Assembly (NCBI RefSeq): GCF_019931275.1
Contig: NZ_JAIOTY010000002.1
Coordinates: forward strand, 764,131-828,130
Source of the DNA: Nitratidesulfovibrio sp. SRB-5
GTDB lineage: Bacteria; Desulfobacterota; Desulfovibrionia; Desulfovibrionales; Desulfovibrionaceae
Direction of reading: 5' to 3'
DNA: 64,000 nt
The notes under the pieces were generated by a model that worked only from the letters and a program-made list of their open reading frames with translations, searched no databases and was not told the origin of the DNA. This document shows positions 9,412 to 17,829 of the stretch, piece by piece. The position numbers were made by a program, and so were the translations under genes. How positions within the stretch are numbered: position 1 is the first letter of the stretch; each line of letters begins with the position of its first letter.

Positions 9412-9465
9412 CGGAGAGGTGCTGGCTTGCAGGTCCGCGCGGCCATGCCGCCAGCGAAATCCGCA

Positions 9466-9514
9466 CGCGCTGCGGTCGCCATCCGTAATGTTCGCTTCGC
9501 TCACATGACGGCTG
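9466..9514 (+). repeat. Family B dispersed repeat, copy 2
   Basis: It begins CGCGCTGCGGTCGCCATCCG and continues TAATGTTCGCTTCGCTCAC, matching copy 1 at 6294-6346 with a few substitutions and short deletions. Together with the family A element and 12-bp repeats, it fills much of the 519-base gap 9412-9930, where no gene is supported. Confidence 0.6.
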
Positions 9515-9524
9515 CCGCTTTCGG

Positions 9525-9609
9525 GGCCGGGCGGCGTTGAACCGGGATTTTTGCTGCTCACGTACAAAGGTACGCTGCGCTCAAAAATTCCGGTTCGCCT
9601 TGCCCGGCC
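9525..9609. repeat. Family A cruciform element, copy 1
   Basis: Nested inverted repeats share a common centre. The outer arms are GGCCGGGC (9525-9532) and GCCCGGCC (9602-9609). The 15-base arms 9539-9553 and 9582-9596, which end in TTTTTG and CAAAAA, are complementary except for one G-T pair. The apical hairpin is CGTAC-AAAG-GTACG (9561-9574). The side segments CTGCTCA and CTGCGCTC correspond, in reverse complement, to those of the copy at 40168-40269. Confidence 0.7.
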
Positions 9610-9830
9610 TCAAGAATCGTGATTTCTCGCCTCGTCTCCGCGCCAGCCCCCCGCGATGGAAGCCATCGCGGGGCATAAGGAAAAAGAGGGCAGGCGCGAG
9701 TTCGGCCTTCGTCTTGCTGAAAGGCGGGGCGTGGTTTTCAGGCAGACCGTGGGGGCATGAAAGGCCGTCCGCCCATGGGGGGGATACCCCCTGTTGCCCC
9801 CGTTCGGTGTAACGGGTAGAGTCGCGCCCA

Positions 9831-9907
9831 TCCGGTGACGCGCCTGATGACGCGCCTGGTGACGCGCTTGGTGACGCGTCCGGTGACGCGTCCGGTGACG
9901 CGTCTGG
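9831..9907 (+). repeat. 12-bp tandem repeat upstream of the LysE gene
   Basis: About six units of TCCGGTGACGCG (variants CCTGGTGACGCG and CTTGGTGACGCG) end 24 bases before the GTG start at 9931. Being a multiple of three the array stays open in frame, but I treat it as leader, not coding. Confidence 0.75.
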
Positions 9908-9930
9908 CCTTTGCGGTGCGAGGGTTTGCC

Positions 9931-10704
9931 GTGGATCATGAATTTCTGGCCTTTCTGGGGCTGGCCGCGCTGCTGGTGGTAACCCCCGGCCCGGATACCA
10001 TGCTGGTGGTGCGCAATTCGCTGCGCGTGGGCGCGCGGGGTGGCGTGGCCACCACGCTGGGCTGCGTGTCGGGCCTGCTGGTGCACGTGGTGTGTTCCGG
10101 CCTTGGCGTGTCCGCCGTGCTGGTGCATTCCGCCGGGGCCTTCCATGTGGTGCGACTGGTGGGGGCCGCCTATCTGGTGTGGCTGGGCGTGCGCGCCCTG
10201 CACGCCGCGTGGAAGGGCGTGTCAACTGCGCCGGTTGCACCAGTTGCGCCAGTTGCGCCAGTTGTACATGACGTTCCGGTCGCACCGGATGCGTGCGAAA
10301 CGTCCTGCGCCGCGCCGTCCGGCCCGGCCCATTGGCGCGCGTACCGCGCGGCCTCGCGCGGCATGGTGCGCCGGGCGTGGGTGGAAGGTTTTCTGAGCAA
10401 CGTGCTGAACCCCAAGGTGGCCGTGTTCTATCTGGCCGTGCTGCCCAACGTGGTGGCCGCCGGGGGCATGGCGGGGGTTGATGGCGTCACCGGCGCTGCC
10501 ATGCTGGGCGGCGCCTTTGTCCGGGCCTGCCTGTTTGGCGGCATGCAGGCCGTGGTGGCCGTGCTGTGGTTTTCGTTCCTGTCCGTTTCGGTGCATCGGG
10601 CGCGCGCCACGCTGTTGCGCCCCGGCGTGCAGCGGGCCCTGGAAGGCTGCGTGGGCGGGCTGATGGTGGGCTTTGGCTTGCGCCTTGCCCTTGATCGCGG
10701 TTGA
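9931..10704 (+). CDS. LysE/RhtB-family amino-acid exporter
   Basis: This inner-membrane efflux protein belongs to the LysE superfamily, which exports amino acids or derivatives. The hallmark LLVVTPGPDTMLVVRNSLRVGARGG near the N-terminus, followed by TTLGCVSGLLVHVV, and the later FLSNVLNPKVAVFYLAVLPN segment are diagnostic. Start GTG 9931 (VDHEFLAFLGLAALL) gives 257 residues and a proper N-terminus. An upstream ATG at 9835 would add a repeat-encoded MTRLMTRLVTRL peptide and is rejected. A run of APVAPVAPVAPV encoded by a 9-bp tandem repeat interrupts the cytoplasmic loop near residue 105, where LysE proteins vary in length. Confidence 0.85.
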   Translation: MDHEFLAFLGLAALLVVTPGPDTMLVVRNSLRVGARGGVATTLGCVSGLLVHVVCSGLGVSAVLVHSAGAFHVVRLVGAAYLVWLGVRALHAAWKGVSTAPVAPVAPVAPVVHDVPVAPDACETSCAAPSGPAHWRAYRAASRGMVRRAWVEGFLSNVLNPKVAVFYLAVLPNVVAAGGMAGVDGVTGAAMLGGAFVRACLFGGMQAVVAVLWFSFLSVSVHRARATLLRPGVQRALEGCVGGLMVGFGLRLALDRG

Positions 10705-10847
10705 CCGGTCGCCTGACCGGCCCTGACCGGGCCTGACCGGGCCCAATGGGGCCCGTCCGGTTCAATGGGGCCCGTCCTGTTCACCTGCCTCACCTGTGGA
10801 TGACCACGCACGGCCTGCGCCGTGCGGCAGCTTCAACGGAGGTTTCC

Positions 10848-11261
10848 ATGCGGCGAATTGCCCTGCCGGTTCTTGCGCCGGTCGCCCTCGTGCTGGTTCT
10901 GTCCCTTACCGGGTGCGGCGGGCGCGGCGGCCTGTCGCACGTGGCCACCGATCCGTTGATGACGGCCTGTCAGAAGCGTTGCCAGCAGGACGACGAGTAC
11001 GGCGTGCTCACGCGCAACGGCTGCATGCGCGGGTGCGAGGCCACTCAGGTGCGTTTTCCGCTGCGCGGCAGTCATTACCTGTCCGAGGAAGCCTGCGTGA
11101 AGGGCGTGGATGCCCTGAATGTGGACGAGCAACTGCGCGCCATGAACACCTACTGTGAAGACACCTGGGTGAACATCCACGCCCGCAAGGGCTGCAAGGA
11201 TGCCGCGCAGGCCTTCTACGGCGCCATGGGCGAGCATGTCTGCCGTCCCGACGCCCGCTAG
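10848..11261 (+). CDS. Cysteine-rich lipoprotein of unknown function
   Basis: The 137-residue precursor has an N-terminal signal MRRIALPVLAPVALVLVLSL followed by the lipobox LTGC, so it should be lipidated and exported. The mature part has eight further cysteines, including two CxxxC pairs (CQKRC and CMRGC) and singles near EAC, TYC, KGC and HVC, suggesting up to four disulphides in the periplasm. I do not recognise the family. Start ATG 10848 has GGAGG seven bases upstream. The gap to the LysE gene (10705-10847) contains direct repeats of CCTGACCGG and palindromic GGGCCC sequences. Confidence 0.72.
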   Translation: MRRIALPVLAPVALVLVLSLTGCGGRGGLSHVATDPLMTACQKRCQQDDEYGVLTRNGCMRGCEATQVRFPLRGSHYLSEEACVKGVDALNVDEQLRAMNTYCEDTWVNIHARKGCKDAAQAFYGAMGEHVCRPDAR

Positions 11262-11452
11262 GGGGGTGCGGTCTTTGCGCCCGGCCTGCCGCGCGGTCGG
11301 GCGAGCGTGCCCGCCGTGGATAGTGCAGGGCCAAGACGCCGCCCGGGCCCGGGCGGGGCACGCACGATTCTTGTCGCAGCGCAGGGTGGGGGGAAATCCG
11401 AATCATGTCCACGACGCACACCGCGACGCACACCGCATGCAGGGAGGCCGCC

Positions 11453-12268
11453 ATGGGCGACGACCGCGTGATGCTTGACGTAGCCACCATGCCCGTGCCC
11501 AAGGGGGGCATCATCGCGCTGGCCGCAGGCCCCGTGGGGCTGCCGGGCGCGCTGCCCGCGCTGGCCGCCGTGCAGGCCGACGTGGTGCTGGGGCTGGCCG
11601 TGGGCGCCACCCTGCATGACGCCCTGCTGGACCCCATGGGCGACCCGTTGTTCCGGGTGGTGGGGCGCACCCTGTTGCCCCGTTCCGGCTCGGCGCATGC
11701 CGGGGCCTGCGTGTTCGTGGAAGCCCTGTGTGACGAGCCCGGCGGGCGGGTGCTGCACCTGCTGGCGCGACGCCGGGGGCGCGCCCTGGCCTGGGTGACC
11801 CTTTCCGACAAGGGCGCCGCCGGGCTGCGTCAGGATGCCAGCGGCCCCACCATCGCCGATATGGTGCGCGAGTCCATGCCCCTGTGCATCGAGCGCGGCT
11901 ACCTGCTGCCCGACGACGGGCAGCGGCTGCGCGCCCTGCTGGTGGACCTGGCCCTGACCCAGGGTTACGACCTCATCCTGACCACCGGGGGCACCGGCAT
12001 CGGCCCGCGCGACGTGACGCCGGAAGCCACCCTGGCGGTCATCGAACGGCGTCTGCCCGGCTTCGAGCAGGCCATGATGGCCGCAAGCCTGGCCAAGACT
12101 CCCAACGCGGTCATTTCACGCGCGGTGGCGGGTACCCTGGGTGGGGCGGTCATCGTCAACCTGCCTGGCAGCCGCAAGGCCGTGGCCGAAAATCTTGCCG
12201 CCGTGCTGCCCGCGCTGGCCCATGCGCTGGACAAGTTGCAGGGCGATCCCGCCGAGTGCGGCGGGTAG
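11453..12268 (+). CDS. MogA/MoaB-like molybdopterin-binding protein with an extra N-terminal domain
   Basis: Residues from about 110 on form a MoCF_biosynth domain: ALAWVTLSDKGAAG, DLILTTGGTGIGPRDVTPEATLAVIERRLPGFEQAM, and VIVNLPGSRKAVAENLAAVLPAL. This domain adenylylates molybdopterin or helps insert molybdenum in the cytoplasm. The first 105 residues (starting DDRVMLDVATMPVPKGGII) are not part of normal 160-180-residue MogA and I do not recognise them; a MOSC domain was considered, but no MOSC cysteine is evident. Start ATG 11453 is preceded by GGGAGG; an in-frame ATG at 11405 would add 16 residues that look repetitive (TTHTATHTA). Active molybdenum or tungsten enzymes are expected in such anaerobes. 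Confidence 0.75.
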   Translation: MGDDRVMLDVATMPVPKGGIIALAAGPVGLPGALPALAAVQADVVLGLAVGATLHDALLDPMGDPLFRVVGRTLLPRSGSAHAGACVFVEALCDEPGGRVLHLLARRRGRALAWVTLSDKGAAGLRQDASGPTIADMVRESMPLCIERGYLLPDDGQRLRALLVDLALTQGYDLILTTGGTGIGPRDVTPEATLAVIERRLPGFEQAMMAASLAKTPNAVISRAVAGTLGGAVIVNLPGSRKAVAENLAAVLPALAHALDKLQGDPAECGG

Positions 12269-12481
12269 ATTAAACCCCCGGGATTGACGTGGGTTGCCGC
12301 ATGCCGGGGGCATGCATCATGGCGACCATACCCAACAATCAACCAGCATTCTGCGGCGCCTTGGCGGAAGGAAACGGACACCGCGCATTTCGGGGGAAAG
12401 CGCGGCGCTCGGGTCTGCCCGATTCGTCCTGTTCGTTCCGGTCGCCCAGTTTGCCCAGTTCGTTCCGTCAGAGACACACGC

Positions 12482-13873
12482 ATGCAGCAGCCTCTGGAAG
12501 TCAGGCTCATCGACCTGACCGTGGCCTTTTCCCGTGCGCTCGACCTGGTGAGCCCGGCAGTGGCCGCGCATCACGTGCACGTGGGGTTCATCGCCGCGCG
12601 GCTTGCCGAGCGCCTTGGCCTGCCCGACAGGGACAGGTGCGAACTGCTGCTGGCCTCGCTGATGCACGACGCGGGAGCCGTGCCGCTGAAGGCGGCCCTG
12701 GAAGGGCTGGTCTTCGAGCAGGACATGGATTCGCATTCCCGCGCCGGGGCCGTGATGCTGGGCACCTGTCCGCGCCTGGCCGAGGCCGCGCGCCTGGTGC
12801 GCCACCACCATGCGCCGTGGTGCCACGGCAGGAAAGAGGACGGCGTCCCCGCCATCGCGCATCTCATCCACCTGGCCGACAGGCTGGACGTGCAACTGCG
12901 CCGTGACGAAGATCCTGCCCGCCAGTTTTCCCGCGCCCTGAAGCGGCTGGAGCGGGGGCGCTCCATCCTGTTCCGGCCCGATGCGCTGGACGCCCTGCAT
13001 GACCTGACCGCCGACCCGGACTTTGCCGCCGGTCTGCGTGCGCCGGAATGCCACCTGCACACCGGCGCGGGCCACAGGCTGGAGGGTGAAGTTCTGGATG
13101 CCGACGGGATCATTTCGTTTTCCGCGCTGTTCTCGCTGGTCATCGACTCGCGCAGCCCCTTCACCGCCACCCACTCCAGCGGGGTGGCGGAAACGGCCCG
13201 GCTGCTGGCCCGCTGGGCCGGGTTCGACGGCCCGCAGGGCAAGGCCCTGTACGTGGCGGGGCTGCTGCACGACATCGGCAAGCTGGGCGTTCCGCTGGAC
13301 ATCCTGGAAAAGCCGGGGCGGCTGGACGAGCAGGAAATGGCGGGCATGCGCCGCCATGCGGAGCACAGCATGGACATTCTGGCCTCTGTCCCCGGTTTCA
13401 CCAGTGTGGCCACCTGGGGCGCGCTGCACCACGAGCGCATGGACGGCAGCGGTTACCCTTACGGGCTGACGGGCGACGACCTGCCCCTGCCCGCACGCAT
13501 CGTGGCCGTGGCCGACGTGTTCACCGCCATTGCGGAGGACCGGCCCTACCGGCGCGGCATGCCGCCCGAGGCGGCCCGGGCCGTGCTGCGCGACCAGGCC
13601 CGTGACGGCAAGCTGGACGGCGGGCTTGTGGACCTGTTGCTGTCGCGCTACGAAGAAATGGACGACGCGCGGCGTCAGGCCCAGGAGCGGGCGCGCCACG
13701 AATTCGGACTGGTGCGTGCGGCTCTGGAACACGAGCCGGACGATGCGGTGTGCCGTGAACCGGCAGCCCAGGTTCGCATGAACCCACCGGACCATGTCGA
13801 GCGGGACCGAACGGAGCTGATCGGAACTGCCCCCCAACTGCCACTAACCGAACCGGACCGGACGCCCACATGA
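12482..13873 (+). CDS. Two-HD-domain protein with C-terminal HD-GYP (cyclic-di-GMP phosphodiesterase type)
   Basis: 463 residues. The C-terminal half is an HD-GYP domain: LLHDIGKLGVP with the HD pair, then HHERMDGSGYPYGLTGDDLPLPARIVAVADVFTAI with the GYP motif. The N-terminal half holds a second, weaker HD module (HHVHVGFIAARLAERLG, SLMHDAGAVP, VRHHHAPWCH) without a GYP motif. HD-GYP proteins hydrolyse cyclic di-GMP; no receiver or membrane segment is present. Start ATG 12482 (MQQPLEVRLIDL) was chosen because the upstream open stretch is encoded by 9-bp repeats. The last 60 residues are low in complexity. The stop overlaps the next ATG by four bases. Confidence 0.82.
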   Translation: MQQPLEVRLIDLTVAFSRALDLVSPAVAAHHVHVGFIAARLAERLGLPDRDRCELLLASLMHDAGAVPLKAALEGLVFEQDMDSHSRAGAVMLGTCPRLAEAARLVRHHHAPWCHGRKEDGVPAIAHLIHLADRLDVQLRRDEDPARQFSRALKRLERGRSILFRPDALDALHDLTADPDFAAGLRAPECHLHTGAGHRLEGEVLDADGIISFSALFSLVIDSRSPFTATHSSGVAETARLLARWAGFDGPQGKALYVAGLLHDIGKLGVPLDILEKPGRLDEQEMAGMRRHAEHSMDILASVPGFTSVATWGALHHERMDGSGYPYGLTGDDLPLPARIVAVADVFTAIAEDRPYRRGMPPEAARAVLRDQARDGKLDGGLVDLLLSRYEEMDDARRQAQERARHEFGLVRAALEHEPDDAVCREPAAQVRMNPPDHVERDRTELIGTAPQLPLTEPDRTPT

Positions 13874-14730
13874 ATCCCTTTTCGCGCATCGCGGCCATCT
13901 GCCGCATGATCAAGATCGAGCACTCCGTGTTCGCGCTGCCCTTTGCCTATGCCGGGGCCTTTCTGGCCGCCGGGGGCTGGCCGGGCCTGGTGCCCCTGCT
14001 GGTGCTTACCGTGGCCATGGTGGCCGTGCGTTCGTTCGCCATGGCCTTCAACCGGCTGGTGGACCTGAAGTACGACCGGCTCAACCCGCGCACCGCGGGC
14101 CGCCCGCTGGTCACCGGCGAAATTTCCGTGGCCTGGACCTGGGCCTTCACCGTGTTCATGGCCGTGCTGTTCGTGGCCGCCTGCGCGGGGATGAACCGGC
14201 TGTGCCTGTACCTTGCCCCCGTGGCGCTGCTGGTGGCCGCCTCGTACAGCCTGCTGAAGCGCTTCACCTGGCTGTGCCATTTCTTCCTGGGCGGGGTGCT
14301 GGGGCTGGCCCCGGTGGCCGGGTGGATTGCCGTGGACCCGCAGTTCACCGTGCCCGCCGTGCTGCTGTTCTGGGGGGTGCTGTTCTGGGTGGCCGGGTTC
14401 GACATCCTGTATTCGTGCCAGGACATGGAGTTCGACAGGTCCATGGGCCTGCATGCCGTGCCCGCCCACTTCGGCCTGCCCGCCGCGCTGGTGGTTTCCG
14501 GCTTCTGTCATGCCAACGCGGCCATCTTCCTGCTGCTGGCGGGCTGGTCCGCCTCGCTGGGCTGGCCGTGGTACGCGGTGTGGGCCGTCATCGCCGGGGT
14601 ACTGACGTGGGAGCACCGCATCATCAGCCCCGACGACATGTCGCGAGTGAACATGGCCTTCTTCACCCTGAACGGCGTCATCGCCTTCATGGTGCTGGGG
14701 GGGGCGTTGCTGGGGTTGTATTTCGGGTAG
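13870..14730 (+). CDS. mqnP: UbiA-like polyprenyltransferase, probably MqnP of the futalosine menaquinone pathway
   Basis: This 286-residue multi-helix membrane protein has the UbiA aspartate motifs: AFNRLVDLKYDRLNPRTAGRPL near residues 62-80 (NxxxDxxxD) and DILYSCQDMEFD near 178-189. It transfers a polyprenyl chain to an aromatic acceptor. In anaerobic deltaproteobacteria of this kind, the single UbiA-type enzyme normally acts in menaquinone synthesis by the futalosine route; that role is inferred from the family and not from neighbours. The ATG overlaps the HD-GYP stop (ATGA), so the two are translationally coupled, although a functional link is not obvious. Confidence 0.85.
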   Translation: MNPFSRIAAICRMIKIEHSVFALPFAYAGAFLAAGGWPGLVPLLVLTVAMVAVRSFAMAFNRLVDLKYDRLNPRTAGRPLVTGEISVAWTWAFTVFMAVLFVAACAGMNRLCLYLAPVALLVAASYSLLKRFTWLCHFFLGGVLGLAPVAGWIAVDPQFTVPAVLLFWGVLFWVAGFDILYSCQDMEFDRSMGLHAVPAHFGLPAALVVSGFCHANAAIFLLLAGWSASLGWPWYAVWAVIAGVLTWEHRIISPDDMSRVNMAFFTLNGVIAFMVLGGALLGLYFG

Positions 14731-14794
14731 AGCGGGCGCCACGGGCGCCCTTCGGCCCGGGCTGTCTTCGGTTTCCATCGCCGGGAGGTCCACC

Positions 14795-15277
14795 ATGCGG
14801 CTGACCATGGCGCAGGAATACAACCGCCGCAGGGTGCAGGCCATGTATGGCTGGCAGGTGGCGGTGCCCGTGCCGCATGACGGCATCGGCATGGACGGCG
14901 AGGCGGCCGGGCGGCTGCGCGAAGCCGCCGCGCAGGTGGCCGCCGATGCGGGCGTGCCCGTGGCGCTGGTGGCCCGGCGGCTGTTCGACTACGCCTACCG
15001 GCTGGAACCCACCGGCACCCTGGTGCTGCTGGTGGGGGTGCCCGAACGGGGCGTGGAGCTGTTCGTGGAGATGGGCGCCCAGCATTGGCGGCCCGTGCGG
15101 CCCGAAGATCAGGCGCCTGACGAAGCGGCGCCCGGTGACGAAGCCGATACCGGCGGGGCAGGCGGCAGCCCTGAAAGCCCCGCGAATCGCAACGGCGTTT
15201 CCGAAGCGCCCGCAGGCACCCATGGCTTGCCCGTGGTGCATATTTCCGACCTGATGGGCGGCCCGCGCCGCCGGTAG
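14795..15277 (+). CDS. Hypothetical protein, 160 residues
   Basis: I do not recognise a family. The protein starts MRLTMAQEYNRRRVQAMYGWQVAVPVPHDG, has an alanine-rich helical stretch (EAAAQVAADAGVPVALVARRLFDYAYRL), then a beta-like segment TLVLLVGVPERGVELFVEMG, and ends with an acidic low-complexity tail. There is no signal peptide or membrane helix, so it should be cytoplasmic. Start ATG 14795 is preceded by GGGAGG. It lies between mqnP and darP on the same strand with small gaps. Confidence 0.6.
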   Translation: MRLTMAQEYNRRRVQAMYGWQVAVPVPHDGIGMDGEAAGRLREAAAQVAADAGVPVALVARRLFDYAYRLEPTGTLVLLVGVPERGVELFVEMGAQHWRPVRPEDQAPDEAAPGDEADTGGAGGSPESPANRNGVSEAPAGTHGLPVVHISDLMGGPRRR

Positions 15278-15342
15278 TCCGGCACGCTGGCACAACCCCG
15301 TCCCGCTCACCGGTCTGTTCACCAGTCCGGTGACAGCCCGGC

Positions 15343-15390
15343 GACCAGTCCGGCGACCGGCACAGCGACCGGCACACCGACCGGCACAGC
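15343..15390 (+). repeat. 12-bp tandem repeat upstream of darP
   Basis: Four units of the type GACCGGCACAGC follow two more degenerate ones, within the 191-base gap between the hypothetical gene and darP. Confidence 0.65.
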
Positions 15391-15468
15391 CGTTGGGGCG
15401 CCCTTTCGCCCGTTCCCGCCACGTTCGGGAACCGCCTCATTCACGTATGGACAACAAGGAGAACGCGC

Positions 15469-16008
15469 ATGGCGCGACGCAGGATACCCGACGCCCTGCC
15501 CCCGTCCGGGGTGGAGACAGACAACGACGTACGCGATGTGAGCCGCTCGCAGAAAAAGCGCGAAAGCAACGCCATGCAGACCCTGGGTCAGGAACTGGTC
15601 CGCCTGCCTGCTTCCAAGGTGCGGTCCATGGGGCTGCCCGACGATCTCGAAAAGGCCGTGCTGGAATGGCATGCCATGTCCACCCACGAGGCCCGGCGGC
15701 GCCAGTTGCAGTACATTGGCCGGGTCATCCGGGAAGGGGACTGGGAGGCCGTGTCCGCGCAGATGGGCGAGGTGCGTGCCGTGAAGCAGACCGAGGACGA
15801 CGAGTTCCACCGCATAGAGGAACTGCGCGAGCAACTTCTGGCCGCAGGGCCGGACCGCCTGCACCCCTACCTGGAGCAGTGGCCCGACGTGGACCCCCGC
15901 CACCTGCGCCTGCTGGTGCGTGACGCCCTGGCCGAACGCGCCGCGGGCAAGCCGCCCCGCGCCGGACGCGCCCTGTTCCGGTTGCTGCGCGACGTGGCCG
16001 AGGAATAG
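15469..16008 (+). CDS. darP: Dual-action ribosomal maturation protein DarP (YjgA family, DUF615)
   Basis: DarP binds the 50S subunit and assists late 23S rRNA maturation in the cytoplasm. The 179-residue length and the family pattern are as expected: an N-terminal SRSQKKRESNAMQTLGQELVRLP, then a helical HTHEARRRQLQYIGRVIR-like segment (residues STHEARRRQLQYIGRVIR), and a C-terminal ALFRLLRD. ATG 15469 has AAGGAG upstream (ACAAGGAGAACGCGC). It closes the plus-strand run before the strand switch at about 16 kb. Confidence 0.85.
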   Translation: MARRRIPDALPPSGVETDNDVRDVSRSQKKRESNAMQTLGQELVRLPASKVRSMGLPDDLEKAVLEWHAMSTHEARRRQLQYIGRVIREGDWEAVSAQMGEVRAVKQTEDDEFHRIEELREQLLAAGPDRLHPYLEQWPDVDPRHLRLLVRDALAERAAGKPPRAGRALFRLLRDVAEE

Positions 16009-16037
16009 CCGCTCCGTTCCTGCCGTTTTGCAAAAAA

Positions 16038-16069
16038 GACGCGCCGGGTGCTTCCGCATCCGGCGCGTC
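16038..16069 (-). terminator. Rho-independent terminator, minus strand
   Basis: The stem GACGCGCCGG...CCGGCGCGTC (about 14 bp including GTGC/GCAT) with a TTCC loop is followed on the minus strand by TTTTTTGC. It is positioned to end the 16153-17664 gene and, in the other direction, lies 30 bases after darP. Confidence 0.75.
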
Positions 16070-16152
16070 TGTCGTTGCATGGGGCGATGTCTGCTGTCCG
16101 GCAACGGGCCATGCGGCAGGCAGGGCGGCGGGTGAACCGGACAGTTGCGTTG

Positions 16153-17664
16153 CTAGATGCCAGCCTCGCGCAGTGCCTTCAGGGTATGCCGCGCCACGGT
16201 GACCACGTCGTGCAGCACCGTGCCGCCCAGCAGGCGGTCCAGCAGACCGGCGGGCTCTTCGTGGCCGTCCACGTCGATGCGCAGCGCCGTGCCGAAGCGC
16301 CCCAGCATGCGGCGATGCAACTGGGTGCCCAGTTCTGGGTCCGCGCTGGACAGGGCGCGGCACACGGCGGCTGCGGTGCGTTCCGGCGCGCTGGTGAACT
16401 GGCATGCGCGGGCCACGTGTTCGTGCAGGGGCGCGCCGGGTGTCAGTTCGCGTCCGGCCAGCAGCGCTGCCGCCGCGTCGTCGATGCGTCCGTCGCGCAG
16501 CAGGCGCGCGGCCTCCGCCAGCAGGGGGTTGGGGGTGTCCGGGGGCGAGTCGGCCAGCAGTTCGGCGAATATGTTCTGGGCGCGCCGCCATTGCCGGGCA
16601 CGGGCGTATATCTCGCCCGCGCGGCTGCGGAATTCGCGGCTCTTGTCCAGGTCGCCCTTGCCCCGCCAGGCATCGGCCAGCCCCAGGCAGGCTTCGGCGT
16701 GCAGGGCATTGTAGCGCAGGGTGCGGTTGAAGGCGGTGATGGCAGCATCCCACTGCTCGCGCAGCAGGTGGGCCGTGCCTTCCAGGAAATGAGCCTCGGC
16801 CTCGTCGGCGGATTCGGTCGCCGCGTTGGCGAACCGTTCCAGAGCCTGGTCGAATTCTTCATCCGAGAGCATTTGCGTGCCCTCGGCCACGGTGCGTGCC
16901 GTGCGCGTTGCCAGCGCGCGCCGGGCGCGCAGCAGTTGCGCGTCCAGCGCGTCCACCGTGTAGGGGCGGCCCAGAAAGCCGCTGCACCCCGCGCCGACGG
17001 CGGACAGCACCGCCTCGCGCGTGGCCGCGCTGGACACCACCAGCACCGGCAGGTCGAGCAGGCGCGGGTACGAACGCAGCAGTTGCAGCAGGTCGAGGGC
17101 GGACATGTCCGCCAGCCGTTCGTGGCAGAGCACCACGTCGACAGGGGGAATCGCGTCGCTGGCGGGCAGGGTCGCATCGCGCGGCCCGGCGTGGGCACGG
17201 CGCTGCCGGGCCAGCATGCGCGCGGCGGCGCCGCCGGATGTCAGCACCGCCACGTTGCGGATGCCCGTCTGGCGCAGGGCGCGGCGGTCCACGGCGCTCA
17301 GTTCCTCTCGCGGGGCCAGGATCAGCGCGCTGACGAACCCGTGCGCGGGCACGGCATCCATGCGGGGCGCGGCGGCCCACGACGTTTCGGCGCGCACCGC
17401 TTCCACCAGGTCGGAAAGGCTGGCCGCGCCGCGCCCGGCCATGCGCATGGTGGGCGGCACGCCCAGGGCCGCGAGGCCGGTGGCGGTGATGCCGTCAAGC
17501 GGACGGGGCTGTCGGGGCTGGCGGGTCAGACTGGGCTGACTGGGCAGATTGGGCGCCTTGGTCCGCGCTGCCGATTCCATGGACTGGAGCGCCCGGGCCG
17601 CCGTGGCGGCAAGGCTGTCGGTGGCGCGGTGCGACGGTGTGGCGTGTCTGGCTGCGGACTGCAT
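16153..17664 (-). CDS. Pseudo-receiver/TPR protein
   Basis: 503 residues. Residues about 110-245 follow the CheY fold (VSALILAPREE, PPVDVVLCHERLADMSALDLLQLL, LPVLVVSSAATREAVLSAVGAGCSGFLGRPYTVDALDAQL), but key residues are changed: the first acidic pair is absent, the acceptor Asp position after VVLC is His, and the conserved Lys before Pro is Arg. It is therefore unlikely to be phosphorylated. The C-terminal half holds tetratricopeptide-like repeats (AEAHFLEGTAHLLREQWDAAITAFNRTLRYN and HAEACLGLADAWRGKGD), which mediate protein contacts. Start ATG 17664 follows GGAAGG. The N-terminal linker is repeat-encoded (PSQPSLTRQPRQPRP). Partner unknown. Confidence 0.75.
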   Translation of the reverse strand: MQSAARHATPSHRATDSLAATAARALQSMESAARTKAPNLPSQPSLTRQPRQPRPLDGITATGLAALGVPPTMRMAGRGAASLSDLVEAVRAETSWAAAPRMDAVPAHGFVSALILAPREELSAVDRRALRQTGIRNVAVLTSGGAAARMLARQRRAHAGPRDATLPASDAIPPVDVVLCHERLADMSALDLLQLLRSYPRLLDLPVLVVSSAATREAVLSAVGAGCSGFLGRPYTVDALDAQLLRARRALATRTARTVAEGTQMLSDEEFDQALERFANAATESADEAEAHFLEGTAHLLREQWDAAITAFNRTLRYNALHAEACLGLADAWRGKGDLDKSREFRSRAGEIYARARQWRRAQNIFAELLADSPPDTPNPLLAEAARLLRDGRIDDAAAALLAGRELTPGAPLHEHVARACQFTSAPERTAAAVCRALSSADPELGTQLHRRMLGRFGTALRIDVDGHEEPAGLLDRLLGGTVLHDVVTVARHTLKALREAGI

Positions 17665-17829
17665 GTGTGGCCTTCCTTCCGGGAGATCACCCCGTGTACC
17701 GGATTCATCGGCGGCAGCGGGGGAAACTTTAGCGTGGCCGGCACATGGCGGGCCTTTCCGGCATCCGTAACGGCGAAGGCCCACCCCCTTGCAGGGACGG
17801 GCCTTCGATGCATGGCATGCGGATGGTTG

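Noticed and set aside
9835-9930. N-terminal extension of the LysE-type exporter
   Set aside because: It is encoded by the 12-bp tandem repeat (MTRLMTRLVTRL) and places 32 polar residues before a first helix that normally starts the protein.
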